Shown here in pieces: positions 1-9,607 of a DNA stretch of 64,000 nt. The notes beneath the pieces are model-generated. The model saw only the letters and a list, made by a program, of their open reading frames with translations, did no database searches and was not told where the DNA came from. Numbering within the stretch: position 1 is the first letter of the stretch; each line of letters begins with the position of its first letter. Location: assembly GCF_004116265.1 (NCBI RefSeq), contig NZ_QOUX01000001.1, positions 62,001-126,000 on the forward strand, written 5' to 3'. A program made the position numbers and the translations under genes. The stretch is from Anaerobacillus alkaliphilus (GTDB lineage Bacteria; Bacillota; Bacilli; Bacillales; Anaerobacillaceae).

Positions 1-1
1 G

Positions 2-223
2 ATTTGGGCACAGATTGCCTGGACTCGTTTTTGGGCTTGGGATCCAAAAGAAGTATGGGCTTTAATAACTTTCTTATTTTATGCAGCATACCTACACCTT
101 AGATTATCTCGAGGTTGGCATGGAGAAAAGTCAGCTTGGTTATGTGTTATCGGTTTTGCGATTATTATGTTTAACTTAATCTTCGTTAACTTAGTTATTG
201 CAGGTCTTCATTCATATGCATAG
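2..223 (+). CDS. resC: ResC/CcsB-type cytochrome c biogenesis protein, C-terminal part
   Basis: Only the last 73 codons lie in the window; the gene starts upstream. The fragment carries the tryptophan-rich haem-handling motif of the CcsA/ResC family (WAWDPKE, residues 14-20 of the fragment), followed by two hydrophobic stretches and a short tail ending in a TAG stop. ResC works with ResB to move haem across the membrane and attach it to apocytochromes c. Its position directly before resD and resE matches the resABCDE order of Bacillus. A terminator follows at once, so resDE probably also has its own promoter. Confidence 0.85.
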   Translation: MWAQIAWTRFWAWDPKEVWALITFLFYAAYLHLRLSRGWHGEKSAWLCVIGFAIIMFNLIFVNLVIAGLHSYA

Positions 224-227
224 GACA

Positions 228-260
228 AAAGCTTCAGGATAAAACCTGAAGCTTTTTTAA
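228..260 (+). terminator. Rho-independent terminator after resC
   Basis: An 11-bp perfect stem (AAAGCTTCAGG paired with CCTGAAGCTTT) with a six-base loop is followed by T residues. It ends the res cytochrome biogenesis transcript five bases after the resC stop. Confidence 0.8.
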
Positions 261-384
261 ATTGTTGAAAATTTTATATTCCCATGATTTTTCATTATTG
301 TGACCAAAAACCAAACACTGCTGTTAATTGACAAATTTATATAGTCAAAAATAGATGTTATGTTAAAATATATTATTATGTAAC

Positions 385-401
385 ATACTTATAGTAAGTA
401 T
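385..401. repeat. Short perfect palindrome upstream of resD
   Basis: ATACTTA-TAG-TAAGTAT is a perfect 7+7 inverted repeat 40 bases before the resD start. It lies downstream of a possible -35 (TTGACA at 328-333) that lacks a good -10. It could be an operator for resDE, but no known consensus fits clearly. Confidence 0.35.
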
Positions 402-441
402 AGGTTATATTGTACTTTAATGTTTGAGGGGGAGTTTTTTT

Positions 442-1158
442 ATGTCAAAAGAAGCAAAAGTTCTAGTCGTCGATGACGAAGAACGTATCCGCCGTCTTTT
501 AAAGATGTATCTTGAAAGAGAGAATTATGAGGTAGATGACGCAGAAAATGGAGAAATTGCACTCCATATGGCTGTTGAAAATAATTATGATTTAATCTTA
601 TTAGACATTATGATGCCTGGCATGGATGGAATTGAAGTTTGCCAAGAAATTCGCAAATCAAAGGCAACACCGATTATTATGCTAACAGCAAAAGGTGAAG
701 AAGCAAATCGTGTTCAAGGTTTTGAAGCAGGTACTGACGATTACATCGTTAAACCATTCAGTCCAAGAGAAGTTGTCCTTCGTGTCAAAGCGTTACTTCG
801 TAGATCTTCATCAACAAAGTTTTTACAAACAGAAACATCTTCAAAAGATGTATTAGTGTTTCCGCATTTAACAATTGATAACGATGCTCATAGAGTTTCC
901 GTTGATGGAGCGGAAATTAGTTTAACGCCAAAAGAGTATGAGTTGCTTTTCTATTTAGCTCAGTCACCTGATAAAGTGTTTGCTCGTGAACAGTTGTTGA
1001 AAGATGTTTGGAACTATGAATTTTTTGGAGACTTACGGACAGTTGATACTCACATAAAACGTCTCCGTGAAAAGTTAAATCGCATTTCGCCAGATGCTGC
1101 AGCGATGATTTCAACTGTATGGGGTGTTGGGTATAAATTTGAGGCAGTGAAAGAGTAA
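442..1158 (+). CDS. resD: Response regulator ResD (OmpR/PhoB family)
   Basis: DNA-binding partner of ResE that controls respiration and adaptation to low oxygen in Bacillus. The 238-residue protein has an N-terminal receiver domain with the acidic pocket VVDDEE, phospho-acceptor D55 in LLDIMMPG and the conserved lysine in the IVKPFSP segment. A C-terminal winged-helix domain (about 140-235) contains the typical LTPKEYELL and TVWGVGYKF segments. The ATG at 442 is chosen over a TTG at 424 because the GAGGGGGA ribosome site lies between them. The stop overlaps the resE start in TAATG, so the pair is translationally coupled. Confidence 0.93.
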   Translation: MSKEAKVLVVDDEERIRRLLKMYLERENYEVDDAENGEIALHMAVENNYDLILLDIMMPGMDGIEVCQEIRKSKATPIIMLTAKGEEANRVQGFEAGTDDYIVKPFSPREVVLRVKALLRRSSSTKFLQTETSSKDVLVFPHLTIDNDAHRVSVDGAEISLTPKEYELLFYLAQSPDKVFAREQLLKDVWNYEFFGDLRTVDTHIKRLREKLNRISPDAAAMISTVWGVGYKFEAVKE

Positions 1159-2945
1159 TGTTCTGGCGAAGTGTCGTTGGAAAGCTTTGGTTTACGTTTT
1201 TATTGTTAGTATCGGTAGTTTTAACGGTACTAACAATTATGCTTTTGCAGTATTTTGAGAAGTTTCATACCGATCAGGCAGAAGAACAACTTACAAATCA
1301 CGCGGTAATGATTGCTTCCATTTTAGAAGAATACGAAACTGAGGAAGCGGCTCTTTCAACAACACAGCGAATCATTGATAACTATGCAATGAAGCTATTG
1401 TTAGTGTTAGATGGTGATGAGTTTTGGTATTATCCAAACGAGAATGATAAAATTCCAGTTGAACTTTTTGAGACAAATCCAGAGTTACTAAAGGTAGTTA
1501 CTGATGGTGAGGTAATTATTACAAGAGGTGACTTTCCTTTTTATTCAGATGGGGAAGAAATTCATAACGAAGTATTAGTTGTCGGTATGCCTATTCAATT
1601 GGTACAAAATCGAACGGGAGTACTTTATCTCTATCAATATTTAGAAGTTGTTGAAGAAGCATTAACCCAAACAAAAAATATTATATTTTTAGCTGCAGGA
1701 ATTGCGATTGTGTTAACAACTATTTTTGCCTTTTTCTTATCCACCAGAATTACGGCCCCACTTCGTAAAATGCGACAAGCTTCTTTAGAAGTCGCAAAAG
1801 GTAATTTTGATACAAAAGTACCTATTTTAACAAGAGACGAAATTGGTTCTCTAGCAATGGCATTTAACCGTATGGGTAGGGTCTTAAACACGAACCTAAC
1901 TGCTTTAAATCAAGAAAAAGAACAGCTATCGAGAATTCTGAGTAGTATGGCAGATGGTGTTATTACCTTAGATCGAAAGGGATGTATTGTAGTTACAAAC
2001 CCACCAGCTGAGCAATTTATTCAGGCTTGGTATTTTGAACAGAGTTTAAAGAGTGGGGATGTAACAGATGATCTACCTGCTGCGATAAAGAAATTGTTTC
2101 AGCAAGTTGTTGCACTAGAAAAAGAACAAATGGTAGAAGTAGACGTACAAGGTCGTACATGGGTTGTACTAATGACGCCACTTTATGACGAAAATTTCGT
2201 TCGTGGGGCAGTAGCAGTACTCCGAGACATGACTGAGGAGAGGCTACATGATAAACTTCGAAAAGATTTTATTGCAAATGTTTCACATGAATTAAGAACT
2301 CCAATTGCCATGTTGCAAGGCTATAGCGAGGCAATAATCGATGACATTGCTGGTTCTGAAGAGGAAAAGAAAGAGATTGCTCAAATCATTTATGATGAGT
2401 CTCTAAGAATGGGGCGCCTTGTAAACGAACTTCTTGACTTAGCAAGAATGGAAGCTGGTCATATTCAATTAAATATAGAACCTGTAAATATTCGAGAGTT
2501 CTCTAGAAGAATTTTACGCAAATTTCAAGGGTTGGCTAAAGACCATAACATTGTGTTAAAGGCCGAGATTGCCGATGTGGAAGAGGTAATCATGGTTGAT
2601 CCAGATCGACTTGAGCAAGTATTTACTAATTTAATCGATAATGCGATGAGACATACTAGTGATCAAGGCTCAGTAACACTAGCTGTTTCGCCACTTAGAG
2701 AAGGAATTAAAGTAGATATTCGTGATACTGGTTCTGGTATTCCTGAAGAGGACTTACCATTTGTGTTCGAACGTTTCTATAAAGCGGATAAAGCTAGAAC
2801 GAGAGGAAGGTCTGGAACAGGACTTGGACTAGCTATTGTAAGAAATATTGTCGAGGCCCATGGTGGTCATGTCTCAGTACACAGTAAGTTAGGAGAAGGT
2901 ACGACATTTTCCTTCTTTATCCCTTCGAAAAATGAGGAATTATAG
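1158..2945 (+). CDS. resE: Membrane sensor histidine kinase ResE
   Basis: Sensor of the ResDE pair, 595 residues. In order: transmembrane helix at about 10-32, an extracellular loop of about 140 residues, a second helix at about 173-195, HAMP linker (about 197-249), PAS-like domain (about 255-365), HisKA dimerisation domain with phospho-accepting H377 in SHELRTP, and a HATPase domain with N box ([10 protein letters not shown]), G1 (DTGSGIP) and G2 (GTGLGLAI). All catalytic motifs are present, so it should be active. The start overlaps the resD stop by one base. The stimulus is not visible in the sequence; in B. subtilis it is tied to oxygen limitation and nitric oxide. Confidence 0.92.
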   Translation: MFWRSVVGKLWFTFLLLVSVVLTVLTIMLLQYFEKFHTDQAEEQLTNHAVMIASILEEYETEEAALSTTQRIIDNYAMKLLLVLDGDEFWYYPNENDKIPVELFETNPELLKVVTDGEVIITRGDFPFYSDGEEIHNEVLVVGMPIQLVQNRTGVLYLYQYLEVVEEALTQTKNIIFLAAGIAIVLTTIFAFFLSTRITAPLRKMRQASLEVAKGNFDTKVPILTRDEIGSLAMAFNRMGRVLNTNLTALNQEKEQLSRILSSMADGVITLDRKGCIVVTNPPAEQFIQAWYFEQSLKSGDVTDDLPAAIKKLFQQVVALEKEQMVEVDVQGRTWVVLMTPLYDENFVRGAVAVLRDMTEERLHDKLRKDFIANVSHELRTPIAMLQGYSEAIIDDIAGSEEEKKEIAQIIYDESLRMGRLVNELLDLARMEAGHIQLNIEPVNIREFSRRILRKFQGLAKDHNIVLKAEIADVEEVIMVDPDRLEQVFTNLIDNAMRHTSDQGSVTLAVSPLREGIKVDIRDTGSGIPEEDLPFVFERFYKADKARTRGRSGTGLGLAIVRNIVEAHGGHVSVHSKLGEGTTFSFFIPSKNEEL

Positions 2946-3011
2946 ATTTTTAGAAAGAATTAGATTGTTTCTTATGAAACATTAACAAATAAAATTGCTA
3001 ACTTAAAATAA

Positions 3012-3040
3012 AAAATTCCCTTAGGGGAATTTTTTATTTT
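3012..3040. terminator. Bidirectional terminator between resE and moaB
   Basis: A 9-bp stem (AAAATTCCC paired with GGGAATTTT) with a TTAG loop is flanked by A and T tracts, so it can end both converging transcripts. Confidence 0.75.
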
Positions 3041-3555
3041 TTGGCATCCTTATATATCTCACGCATAACATGTGCTAATTCTGGTACAATTAATTTCGTC
3101 ATGGCTAGCTTTACAGCACCGCTTGATCCTGGCATCGAGAAGACAGCTGTTGCGCCACGAACTCCAGCAATAGCTCGGCTTAAAATAGCAGCTGGGCCAA
3201 TATCTTCTGCGTAACTTAAGTATCTGAATATCTCTCCAAACCCTGGCATTTCTTTATCTAACATATCTCTTACAGCTTCATATGTAGTATCTCTAAATGT
3301 AATACCTGTTCCCCCATTAAGTAGAACTGCTTCTACCTCGGGACGTTCTGATGCTTCTCTAATAAGTGATTGAATTTGAGTGTATTCATCTTTCACAATA
3401 TGATAGTCGATGACATTGTAGTTGCCGTTTGCCTCTAATAATTCCCTTATAAGTTGACCACTCTTATCTGTTTCTTCAGTTCGAGTATCTGAAACAGTAA
3501 TAATCATACAACTAACCGTTTTGGGCGCTTCTTTCCGATGTTCTTCTACTCCCAT
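3034..3555 (-). CDS. moaB: Molybdenum cofactor biosynthesis protein MoaB
   Basis: MoaB/MogA-fold protein of 173 residues, the usual family length, acting in the adenylylation of molybdopterin or bound as a non-catalytic homologue. The family motifs are visible: SDTRTEETDKSG near the N terminus, NGGTGITFRDTT in the middle and a late SMPGSSGAV segment. An AGGAGG ribosome site lies just upstream of the ATG. It stands alone, converging on resE, with no other Mo-cofactor gene in the window. Confidence 0.88.
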   Translation of the reverse strand: MGVEEHRKEAPKTVSCMIITVSDTRTEETDKSGQLIRELLEANGNYNVIDYHIVKDEYTQIQSLIREASERPEVEAVLLNGGTGITFRDTTYEAVRDMLDKEMPGFGEIFRYLSYAEDIGPAAILSRAIAGVRGATAVFSMPGSSGAVKLAMTKLIVPELAHVMREIYKDAKK

Positions 3556-3631
3556 CGATAAAACCTCCTATAAAATAAACTAAATACATGTAGAATTATA
3601 CCATAATTTGAAAAAAGAAAACAAAATGGTC

Positions 3632-3659
3632 TTCTCAAACTAGGATAATTATGTATAAT
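3632..3659 (+). promoter_or_regulatory. Candidate promoter of the cobalamin operon
   Basis: A perfect TATAAT (3654-3659) sits about 30 bases before the cobalamin riboswitch. The matching -35 (TTCTCA, 16-bp spacing) is weak, so the -10 is the main support. Confidence 0.45.
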
Positions 3660-3685
3660 GGGAATAGTAAATCAATAATGTATTC

Positions 3686-3909
3686 TTTAAGGTCACTTTA
3701 TTAAAGTAAAGTGTTAAAAGGGAAGTTGGTGTAACTCCAACACGGTCCCGCCACTGTAAACGCTAGAATGTTTTGTAAGTCCACTGTCATACTTTGATGG
3801 GAAGGAAAAACATTTGTTAATGCGTAAGTCAGGAGACCTGCCTTTAAGAAATAATGTGAAACCTTCGAGGAAAAGGGGAAGCAGTTATGTACATAGTTAT
3901 TAGTGACTT
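3686..3909 (+). promoter_or_regulatory. Cobalamin (AdoCbl) riboswitch
   Basis: The conserved blocks of the class occur in order: TTAAAAGGGAA, GGTG..A.CTCC, GGTCCCGCCACTGTAA and the B12 box AGTCAGGAGACCTGCC at about 3827-3842. GTCAC (about 3692) may pair with GTGAC (about 3903) to close the outer helix. A strong terminator follows before btuF. Cobalamin binding should favour that terminator and shut off the eleven-gene B12 operon when cofactor is plentiful. Confidence 0.93.
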
Positions 3910-3927
3910 TGCATATATCTGACTACC

Positions 3928-3963
3928 AAAAAGTTCCCATTGAAGGGAACTTTTTCTTTTTTT
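3928..3963 (+). terminator. Terminator of the cobalamin riboswitch expression platform
   Basis: An 11-bp perfect stem (AAAAAGTTCCC with GGGAACTTTTT), six-base loop and long T tract lie between the B12 aptamer and btuF with no gene stop upstream, so it is best read as a regulated attenuator. Confidence 0.85.
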
Positions 3964-4085
3964 TACTTATTTTTTTCACCAAAAAGATTGGATTAGTCAT
4001 GTAAAAGCAACAATGTAGTTTTTCTGACTGAGTTTTATCCTTGTTATTGAATTACATCCAAACACAAGAAAAGGGGTATGGAAAA

Positions 4086-5084
4086 ATGAAGAAATGGATG
4101 CTTTTACTAGTATCACTATTTTTAGCAGCTACCGTAGTATTAGGCTGCACGAGTCCAGAAGAAGGAAAGCAGGAGGAAGCGCCTGCGGTAGTTGACGCAG
4201 AAAAAACGGAAGTAGCAGATCAAGAGGAAGTTGTAACTACTGAACAATTTCCATTAACCATAACTGATGCAGTTGGTAATGAAGTAACTCTTGAGTCACA
4301 ACCAACTAGAATTGTTTCACTTATGCCTAGTGTTACTGAAACTTTATTTGCTGTTGGTGCAGGAGAAAACGTAGTTGGTCGAAGCGATTGGTGTAATTAC
4401 CCTGCTGAAGCTTTAGATGTAGCTTCTGTTGGGCAAATGGAGTTTGACTTAGAAACATTGTTATCTTTAGAGCCTGATTTAGTTTTAGCTCATGAGGGTG
4501 GGTTGTATGCTGCAGGGGACAAGTTAGATCAAGTTCGTGCTGCTGGTATTCCTGTAGTAGTTGTAGGTAACTCAGACTTATTTGAAGAAGTATACGGAGC
4601 GATTGATATTGTTGCAGTTGCAACTGGCTTCTCTGAAAATGGTCATCGAATTATTAGCGATTTAAAGGCAAGCTTTGCTGAAATTAGTCAAAGAGCAGCC
4701 GAAGTCAAAGGTGAAGAAAAACGTAAAGTATGGCTCGAAATTGATCCTACTCTTTGGACAACAGGTAGTAATACATTTATGCATGAGATTTTAGAAACAA
4801 TCAATGCAACAAATGTCGCTAGCGGAGTTGAAGGTTGGGCTCAATTCTCTGAAGAAGATGTAATCGTATTAAATCCGGATATTATTGTTACTACGTACGG
4901 TTATTATGTTGAAAATCCGAAGCAACAAATTCTTGAACGTGCTGGTTGGGACTCGGTATCAGCTGTACAAAATGAACAAATTTTTGATGTTAATGCTGAC
5001 ACATTATCAAGACCAGGTCCTCGTTTAGCTGAAGGAGTAGGACAACTTGCAAAACTTATTTACCCAGAAGTTTTCAACGACTAG
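4086..5084 (+). CDS. btuF: Cobalamin ABC transporter substrate-binding lipoprotein BtuF
   Basis: Extracellular lipoprotein that captures corrinoids for BtuC and BtuD. The 332-residue product has a signal peptide with lipobox VVLGC (lipidated C21), an acidic linker, then a periplasmic-binding domain with RIVSLMPSVTE and the WCNYP segment typical of BtuF proteins. The ATG at 4086 follows AAGGGG and gives a normal signal peptide; an upstream TTG at 4041 would add 15 unlikely residues. It is the first gene after the B12 riboswitch, which supports corrinoid rather than iron-siderophore transport. Confidence 0.9.
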   Translation: MKKWMLLLVSLFLAATVVLGCTSPEEGKQEEAPAVVDAEKTEVADQEEVVTTEQFPLTITDAVGNEVTLESQPTRIVSLMPSVTETLFAVGAGENVVGRSDWCNYPAEALDVASVGQMEFDLETLLSLEPDLVLAHEGGLYAAGDKLDQVRAAGIPVVVVGNSDLFEEVYGAIDIVAVATGFSENGHRIISDLKASFAEISQRAAEVKGEEKRKVWLEIDPTLWTTGSNTFMHEILETINATNVASGVEGWAQFSEEDVIVLNPDIIVTTYGYYVENPKQQILERAGWDSVSAVQNEQIFDVNADTLSRPGPRLAEGVGQLAKLIYPEVFND

Positions 5085-6099
5085 AACCTTAGTTCCTTAC
5101 ATTATTTCATTTGTATTATTAATTATTGCGTTATTTATAGGAATTTCAATAGGGAGTGTCTCAATTCCTATTTGGAAAATACTAATGGTTATTATGGGAA
5201 AGCTATTTTATAGTCCATTCCTAGAATTAGTTGAACCAATGTTAGTTAATATTATTTGGAATATACGTCTCCCGCGAGTGCTGTTAGCTATGTTAGTTGG
5301 CGCTTCCTTAGCTCTTGCGGGAGCAGCTTTTCAAGGTTTTTTAAAAAATCCATTAGCTGATCCTTATACATTAGGGGTATCATCAGGTGCTGCATTAGGT
5401 GCAGTATTTGTTCTCTTCTTCGGTATTTCGTTACCTTTTGTTGGAAAAATGACGTTGCCGATTGTCAGTATTCTTGTTGGTTTTCTTACATTGCTTTTGG
5501 TCATTTCCTTTGCAAAAGTCATTCACCGACAAATGTCTGTAGAGACTATTATCTTAACGGGTATAATCTTTAGTTCATTTTTGGGATCTTTGATATCATT
5601 AATGATAGCTTTAACAGGAGAAGAACTAAGACAGATTATTGGTTGGCTCATGGGCAGTGTTTCAATGCGAGGATGGGAGTATGTAAAATTACAGGTCCCA
5701 TTTTTTATAATAGGTACGTTATTCCTATTATTTAATGGGCGAGAATTAAACGCACTAAGCTTCGGTGAAGAAACAGCAAAGCATCTTGGTGTAAACATAC
5801 AGGCAAGGAAATTGCTCATTCTAGTAGGAGCTTCATTGTTAACTGGTTCAGCAGTGGCAGTGTCAGGAACAATTGGATTTGTAGGTTTAGTTATCCCGCA
5901 TTTGGTAAGATTACTCTGGGGAGCAGACCATAAGCATTTATTACCATTAGCTTGCATTAATGGAGGAGCTTTTTTAATACTTGCAGATTTGGTAGCGAGA
6001 ACAATTATTGCGCCAACAGAAATTCCAATAGGTGTCATTACAGCATTAATAGGTGGTCCCGTTTTTGGGATTATTTTATTTAAGGCAAGGAAAGTTTAA
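5047..6099 (+). CDS. btuC: Cobalamin ABC transporter permease BtuC
   Basis: FecCD/BtuC-type permease of 350 residues with about ten hydrophobic helices. Family segments include the RLPRVLLAMLVGASLALAG stretch near residue 75, the NPLADPYTLGVSSGAALG loop and a late GFVGLVIPHLVRLL segment that contacts the ATPase. The likely start is a TTG 38 bases inside the end of btuF, preceded by GAAGGAG at good spacing; no earlier or nearby ATG fits. The overlap implies coupled translation with btuF. Confidence 0.9.
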   Translation: MQNLFTQKFSTTRTLVPYIISFVLLIIALFIGISIGSVSIPIWKILMVIMGKLFYSPFLELVEPMLVNIIWNIRLPRVLLAMLVGASLALAGAAFQGFLKNPLADPYTLGVSSGAALGAVFVLFFGISLPFVGKMTLPIVSILVGFLTLLLVISFAKVIHRQMSVETIILTGIIFSSFLGSLISLMIALTGEELRQIIGWLMGSVSMRGWEYVKLQVPFFIIGTLFLLFNGRELNALSFGEETAKHLGVNIQARKLLILVGASLLTGSAVAVSGTIGFVGLVIPHLVRLLWGADHKHLLPLACINGGAFLILADLVARTIIAPTEIPIGVITALIGGPVFGIILFKARKV

Positions 6100-6115
6100 G
6101 TAGTTGGAGGTCAAC

Positions 6116-7591
6116 ATGTTATTACAAGTGAATGGTTTATCTGGCGGGTACAATGGGTTAAATATCATAAAAGACATCTCTTTCTCGTTACAAAAAGGTG
6201 AAGTATTAGGAATTCTTGGTCCTAATGGTAGTGGTAAGACAACTTTATTAAAATTATTAAGTGGTTTATTACCTGTAAATAATGGGGATATTTTCTTAAA
6301 TGACCGACTGCTCGAATCATATTCTTCGAAAGAACTTGCTAGAGAAGTTGCTGTTCTACCTCAAAATACTGAAACGTCCTTTACGTATTGTGTAGAGGAC
6401 ATTGTTTCATTAGGGAGATATCCATACCAACGAGGAATGTTCAATACGAATAGTAATGAAGACAAACGAATAGTCTTAGAGGCTATGAAACAAACACAAG
6501 TATATGACTTTCGGGATAAATACCTCCACACACTAAGTGGCGGAGAGCAGCAACGTGTATTGTTAGCTAGAGCGTTAGCTCAAGAACCAAAACTTCTTCT
6601 TCTAGATGAGCCTACAAATCATTTGGACATCTCTTTTCAAGTTAGTCTATTGGATTCTTTAAAAACTTGGGCAAAACATCGTTCTCTCTCTGTAATTGCC
6701 ATACTCCATGATTTAAATATGGCTAGTTTGTATTGTGATCGTATTCTTTTAATGGAAAATGGGAAACAGGTCGATCTAAACAAGCCTAGTATTGTTCTTG
6801 AAGAAAGCCAACTTGAAAAGGTTTATCAAACATCATTAAAAAGAAAAGAACATCCTGTTGTCCCAAAGCCTTTAATAACCCTACTCCCTAAACATGAAGA
6901 AACAGAAAAAGATAACTTGCTACAAAAATTAGTTGTTACTCAAAATAACGAATATATCGCTATTCAAAGTCCTTTCCAGTTTAAAACACTATCGTCTGCA
7001 GTAGTGGGTGCAGGATTTAGTTGGGAAAGAACGTTCATCAATCGTCATGTAGATAAACATTATAATTGTGATGATCCAAAAACGGAATACAAACAGTTTT
7101 TAACTGCAAAGAACTTTGATGTATCGGAAACTGTCGGCATGATGACAGCTGCAGTCCTGGAGGATGCAGAGTTTATTATAAAGGAATTTGAAGAATTTAC
7201 TGTCTTTGTCATGGTCACAGCAGGTTTATCTAATGCTGTCGATGTTTCTAAAGCTTATCTTCATGATGGGAAAAAGGCGACAGTAGGAACAATAAATACC
7301 TGGATATTTATTGATGGAAACCTATCTGAAGCTGCTTTTGTTCAAGCGCTGGTAACTGCTACTGAGGCCAAAGCTAAGGCATTGCATGACGAAGAAATAC
7401 TAGATCCAGTTATGGGTACAATCGCCACAGGTACCTCGACTGATAGTATTATGATTGCTGCAACTCAAAAAGGGAAAGAGTTTCCATATGCAGGATCGAT
7501 TACCGCTCTTGGGAAAGCTATTGGTCTCTTAGTTCACGAAGCAACACAAAAGGCAATCGAACGTAATAAAAGGAGATTGTTCACACCATGA
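6116..7591 (+). CDS. btuD: Fusion of BtuD ATPase and CbiZ adenosylcobinamide amidohydrolase
   Basis: Two-domain protein of 491 residues. Residues 1 to about 255 form the ABC ATPase of the B12 transporter: Walker A GPNGSGKT (35-42), signature LSGGEQQR, Walker B LLLLDEP and the HDL switch histidine. Residues of about 275-485 match the CbiZ family, which hydrolyses adenosylcobinamide to adenosylcobyric acid so that imported cobinamide can be remodelled. The same fusion is known as YvrA in B. subtilis. The ATG at 6116 follows GTTGGAGG. The last codons overlap cbiB in ATGA. The fusion couples uptake to salvage in one polypeptide. Confidence 0.9.
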   Translation: MLLQVNGLSGGYNGLNIIKDISFSLQKGEVLGILGPNGSGKTTLLKLLSGLLPVNNGDIFLNDRLLESYSSKELAREVAVLPQNTETSFTYCVEDIVSLGRYPYQRGMFNTNSNEDKRIVLEAMKQTQVYDFRDKYLHTLSGGEQQRVLLARALAQEPKLLLLDEPTNHLDISFQVSLLDSLKTWAKHRSLSVIAILHDLNMASLYCDRILLMENGKQVDLNKPSIVLEESQLEKVYQTSLKRKEHPVVPKPLITLLPKHEETEKDNLLQKLVVTQNNEYIAIQSPFQFKTLSSAVVGAGFSWERTFINRHVDKHYNCDDPKTEYKQFLTAKNFDVSETVGMMTAAVLEDAEFIIKEFEEFTVFVMVTAGLSNAVDVSKAYLHDGKKATVGTINTWIFIDGNLSEAAFVQALVTATEAKAKALHDEEILDPVMGTIATGTSTDSIMIAATQKGKEFPYAGSITALGKAIGLLVHEATQKAIERNKRRLFTP

Positions 7592-8544
7592 CTATTGAAA
7601 CACATCTAATAGCCTTAACCTTGGCCTTTATGATTGATTTACTTATTGGCGATCCTAAACGCCTACCGCATCCTGTGGTAGGTATGGGAAAACTAATATC
7701 CCTATTCGAAAAAACTCTAAATAAAGGAAATCACCGAAAAGGGAAGGGAATATTTTTCTTAATTTCTTACTTATTTATAATTGCTGTAGTTGTATTTGCT
7801 ATTTTATCTATCTGTTATTACATTCATTGGGGTCTTGGACTAGCTGTTGAAGCTTTCATCATATCCACGACTATTGCTACGAAAGGTCTTAAGGATGCAG
7901 CTCTTCAGGTCTATGTTCCTCTAAAAAACAACAATTTTGAATTGGCCAGAAAGAACTTATCGATGATTGTAGGGAGAGATACGGAACACCTACCAGAAGG
8001 AGAGATTGTCCGAGGAACAGTTGAGACTGTTGCTGAAAATACGAGTGACGGGATCACTGCCCCACTTTTCTACGCGTTGATTGGAGGTGGTGTGTTAGCA
8101 GTGATTTATCGTGCTGTGAATACATGCGACTCAATGGTAGGTTATAAGAATGCTCGCTACCTTGAATATGGTTGGGCATCTGCACGTTTTGATGATCTGT
8201 TAAATTGGCTTCCAAGTCGTCTTTCTGCTGTCACTATGTTACTAGCAAATCCAAGTGTAAATAAGAAACAAGAATGCTTTAAAGTATTGTTTCGTGATGC
8301 TAGAAAACATCCGAGTCCGAATAGTGGTTGGTTAGAAGCAGCTATGGCAACTCTCTTAAGAATTGAATTAGGTGGCCGTAATACCTATCAAGGAGTTGAA
8401 TCAATACGTGCTTTTATGGGTGATCCAATCACTCCACTAAAACGGGATCACATTCTGAGAAGTAACACAATTATGTTAAGAACTTGTATTGGATTTCTAT
8501 TTATCTTATGGGTGTTAGGGGGTATTATTTATGCAATTACCTAA
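7588..8544 (+). CDS. cbiB: Adenosylcobinamide-phosphate synthase CbiB
   Basis: Integral membrane protein of 318 residues that joins an aminopropanol (phosphate) side chain to adenosylcobyric acid. The N terminus has the family signature LIGDPKRLPHPVVGMG, and the middle part carries ENTSDGITAPLFY, typical of CbiB/CobD. Several hydrophobic helices are spread over the chain. ATG overlaps the btuD stop by four bases. It acts directly after CbiZ in cobinamide remodelling and uses the product of the next gene. In Pseudomonas nomenclature this family is called CobD. Confidence 0.92.
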   Translation: MTIETHLIALTLAFMIDLLIGDPKRLPHPVVGMGKLISLFEKTLNKGNHRKGKGIFFLISYLFIIAVVVFAILSICYYIHWGLGLAVEAFIISTTIATKGLKDAALQVYVPLKNNNFELARKNLSMIVGRDTEHLPEGEIVRGTVETVAENTSDGITAPLFYALIGGGVLAVIYRAVNTCDSMVGYKNARYLEYGWASARFDDLLNWLPSRLSAVTMLLANPSVNKKQECFKVLFRDARKHPSPNSGWLEAAMATLLRIELGGRNTYQGVESIRAFMGDPITPLKRDHILRSNTIMLRTCIGFLFILWVLGGIIYAIT

Positions 8545-9607
8545 TCATGGCGCTAACCCAGAACATTTAGTTCGATCTTTACACCTTTCTCAATCTGAGA
8601 ATACGATCGACTTTAGTGTGAATACGAATCCATTTCCGCTTCAAAACCATATTATTGCTAACTGGAATCAGTATATTGAGTCGATTAGTAAGTATCCTGA
8701 TCCAAGTTCAGAGCAATTCATCGAATTCCTTTCAACAAAGGAAAATGTGCAGAGGAATCAGTTGTTACTAGGAAATGGAGCTGCCCAGTTAATTTATTTA
8801 CTAGCGATGTACTTTCAGAAAAAAAAGGTAGCAATCCTAGAGCCAACTTTTTCTGAATATCGAGAGGCTTGTGTTGCTTTTGGTTGTGATATTGAAGGTA
8901 TTATCATGGGTCATCCTTGGGAGTTAAATAAGGAGAAACTAGTAAAGCGCTGTCAGCAAAAGGATGTCTTATTTATCTGTAATCCAAATAACCCTACAGG
9001 AGTTTCTTATCCTCCAGAGGACCTGATACACGTTATTCAAAAATTATCTTCATACAATGTAACAGTGATTATCGATGAAGCGTTTTTCGACTTTCAAGAA
9101 CATGGGACAACGTTGATACAACTAGTTAACCAGTATGACAATCTCATTATTTTGAGATCACTGACAAAAATGTATGGACTAGCTGGGCTTCGTTTAGGTT
9201 TTATGGCTGCCAATGAGACAGTGATTGCAAGTGTTTCAAAACTCCAACATCCTTGGAGTATCAATGGGCTTGCTCAACAAATAGGGCTGGAATGCTTGCA
9301 AGATGATGTCCATGTAAGAAACACACAGGAATTTATGAAGAACGAGCGATTACGTTTGTTCCCGTTACTAGAAGAACTAGGCTATGAAGTATCAAATTCT
9401 CAAGTTAATTACTATCTTTTAAAAGAAAAAGATAAAAAGGAAGATTGTCTAGCCCTTATAAAATTTTTAATAGTAAATGGTATTATTCCACGTCATACAT
9501 ATAACTTTGTTTCATTACAAGGACAATATATTAGGTTAGCAATCAAGACGACCGAAGAGAATAACTACTTATTAAATGTTTTACGAAGGTGGAGGGAGAC
9601 TTGCTGA
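8531..9607 (+). CDS. cobD: Threonine-phosphate decarboxylase CobD
   Basis: PLP enzyme of the class I/II aminotransferase fold, 358 residues, making (R)-1-amino-2-propanol phosphate for CbiB. Visible motifs are CNPNNPTG (cofactor loop), IIDEAFFDF (aspartate over the pyridine nitrogen) and SLTKMYGLAGLRLGF with the Schiff-base lysine K213. It resembles histidinol-phosphate aminotransferase, but its place within the B12 operon supports the CobD role. Its start overlaps the end of cbiB by 14 bases. No threonine kinase gene (PduX type) was seen nearby. Confidence 0.88.
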   Translation: MQLPNHGANPEHLVRSLHLSQSENTIDFSVNTNPFPLQNHIIANWNQYIESISKYPDPSSEQFIEFLSTKENVQRNQLLLGNGAAQLIYLLAMYFQKKKVAILEPTFSEYREACVAFGCDIEGIIMGHPWELNKEKLVKRCQQKDVLFICNPNNPTGVSYPPEDLIHVIQKLSSYNVTVIIDEAFFDFQEHGTTLIQLVNQYDNLIILRSLTKMYGLAGLRLGFMAANETVIASVSKLQHPWSINGLAQQIGLECLQDDVHVRNTQEFMKNERLRLFPLLEELGYEVSNSQVNYYLLKEKDKKEDCLALIKFLIVNGIIPRHTYNFVSLQGQYIRLAIKTTEENNYLLNVLRRWRETC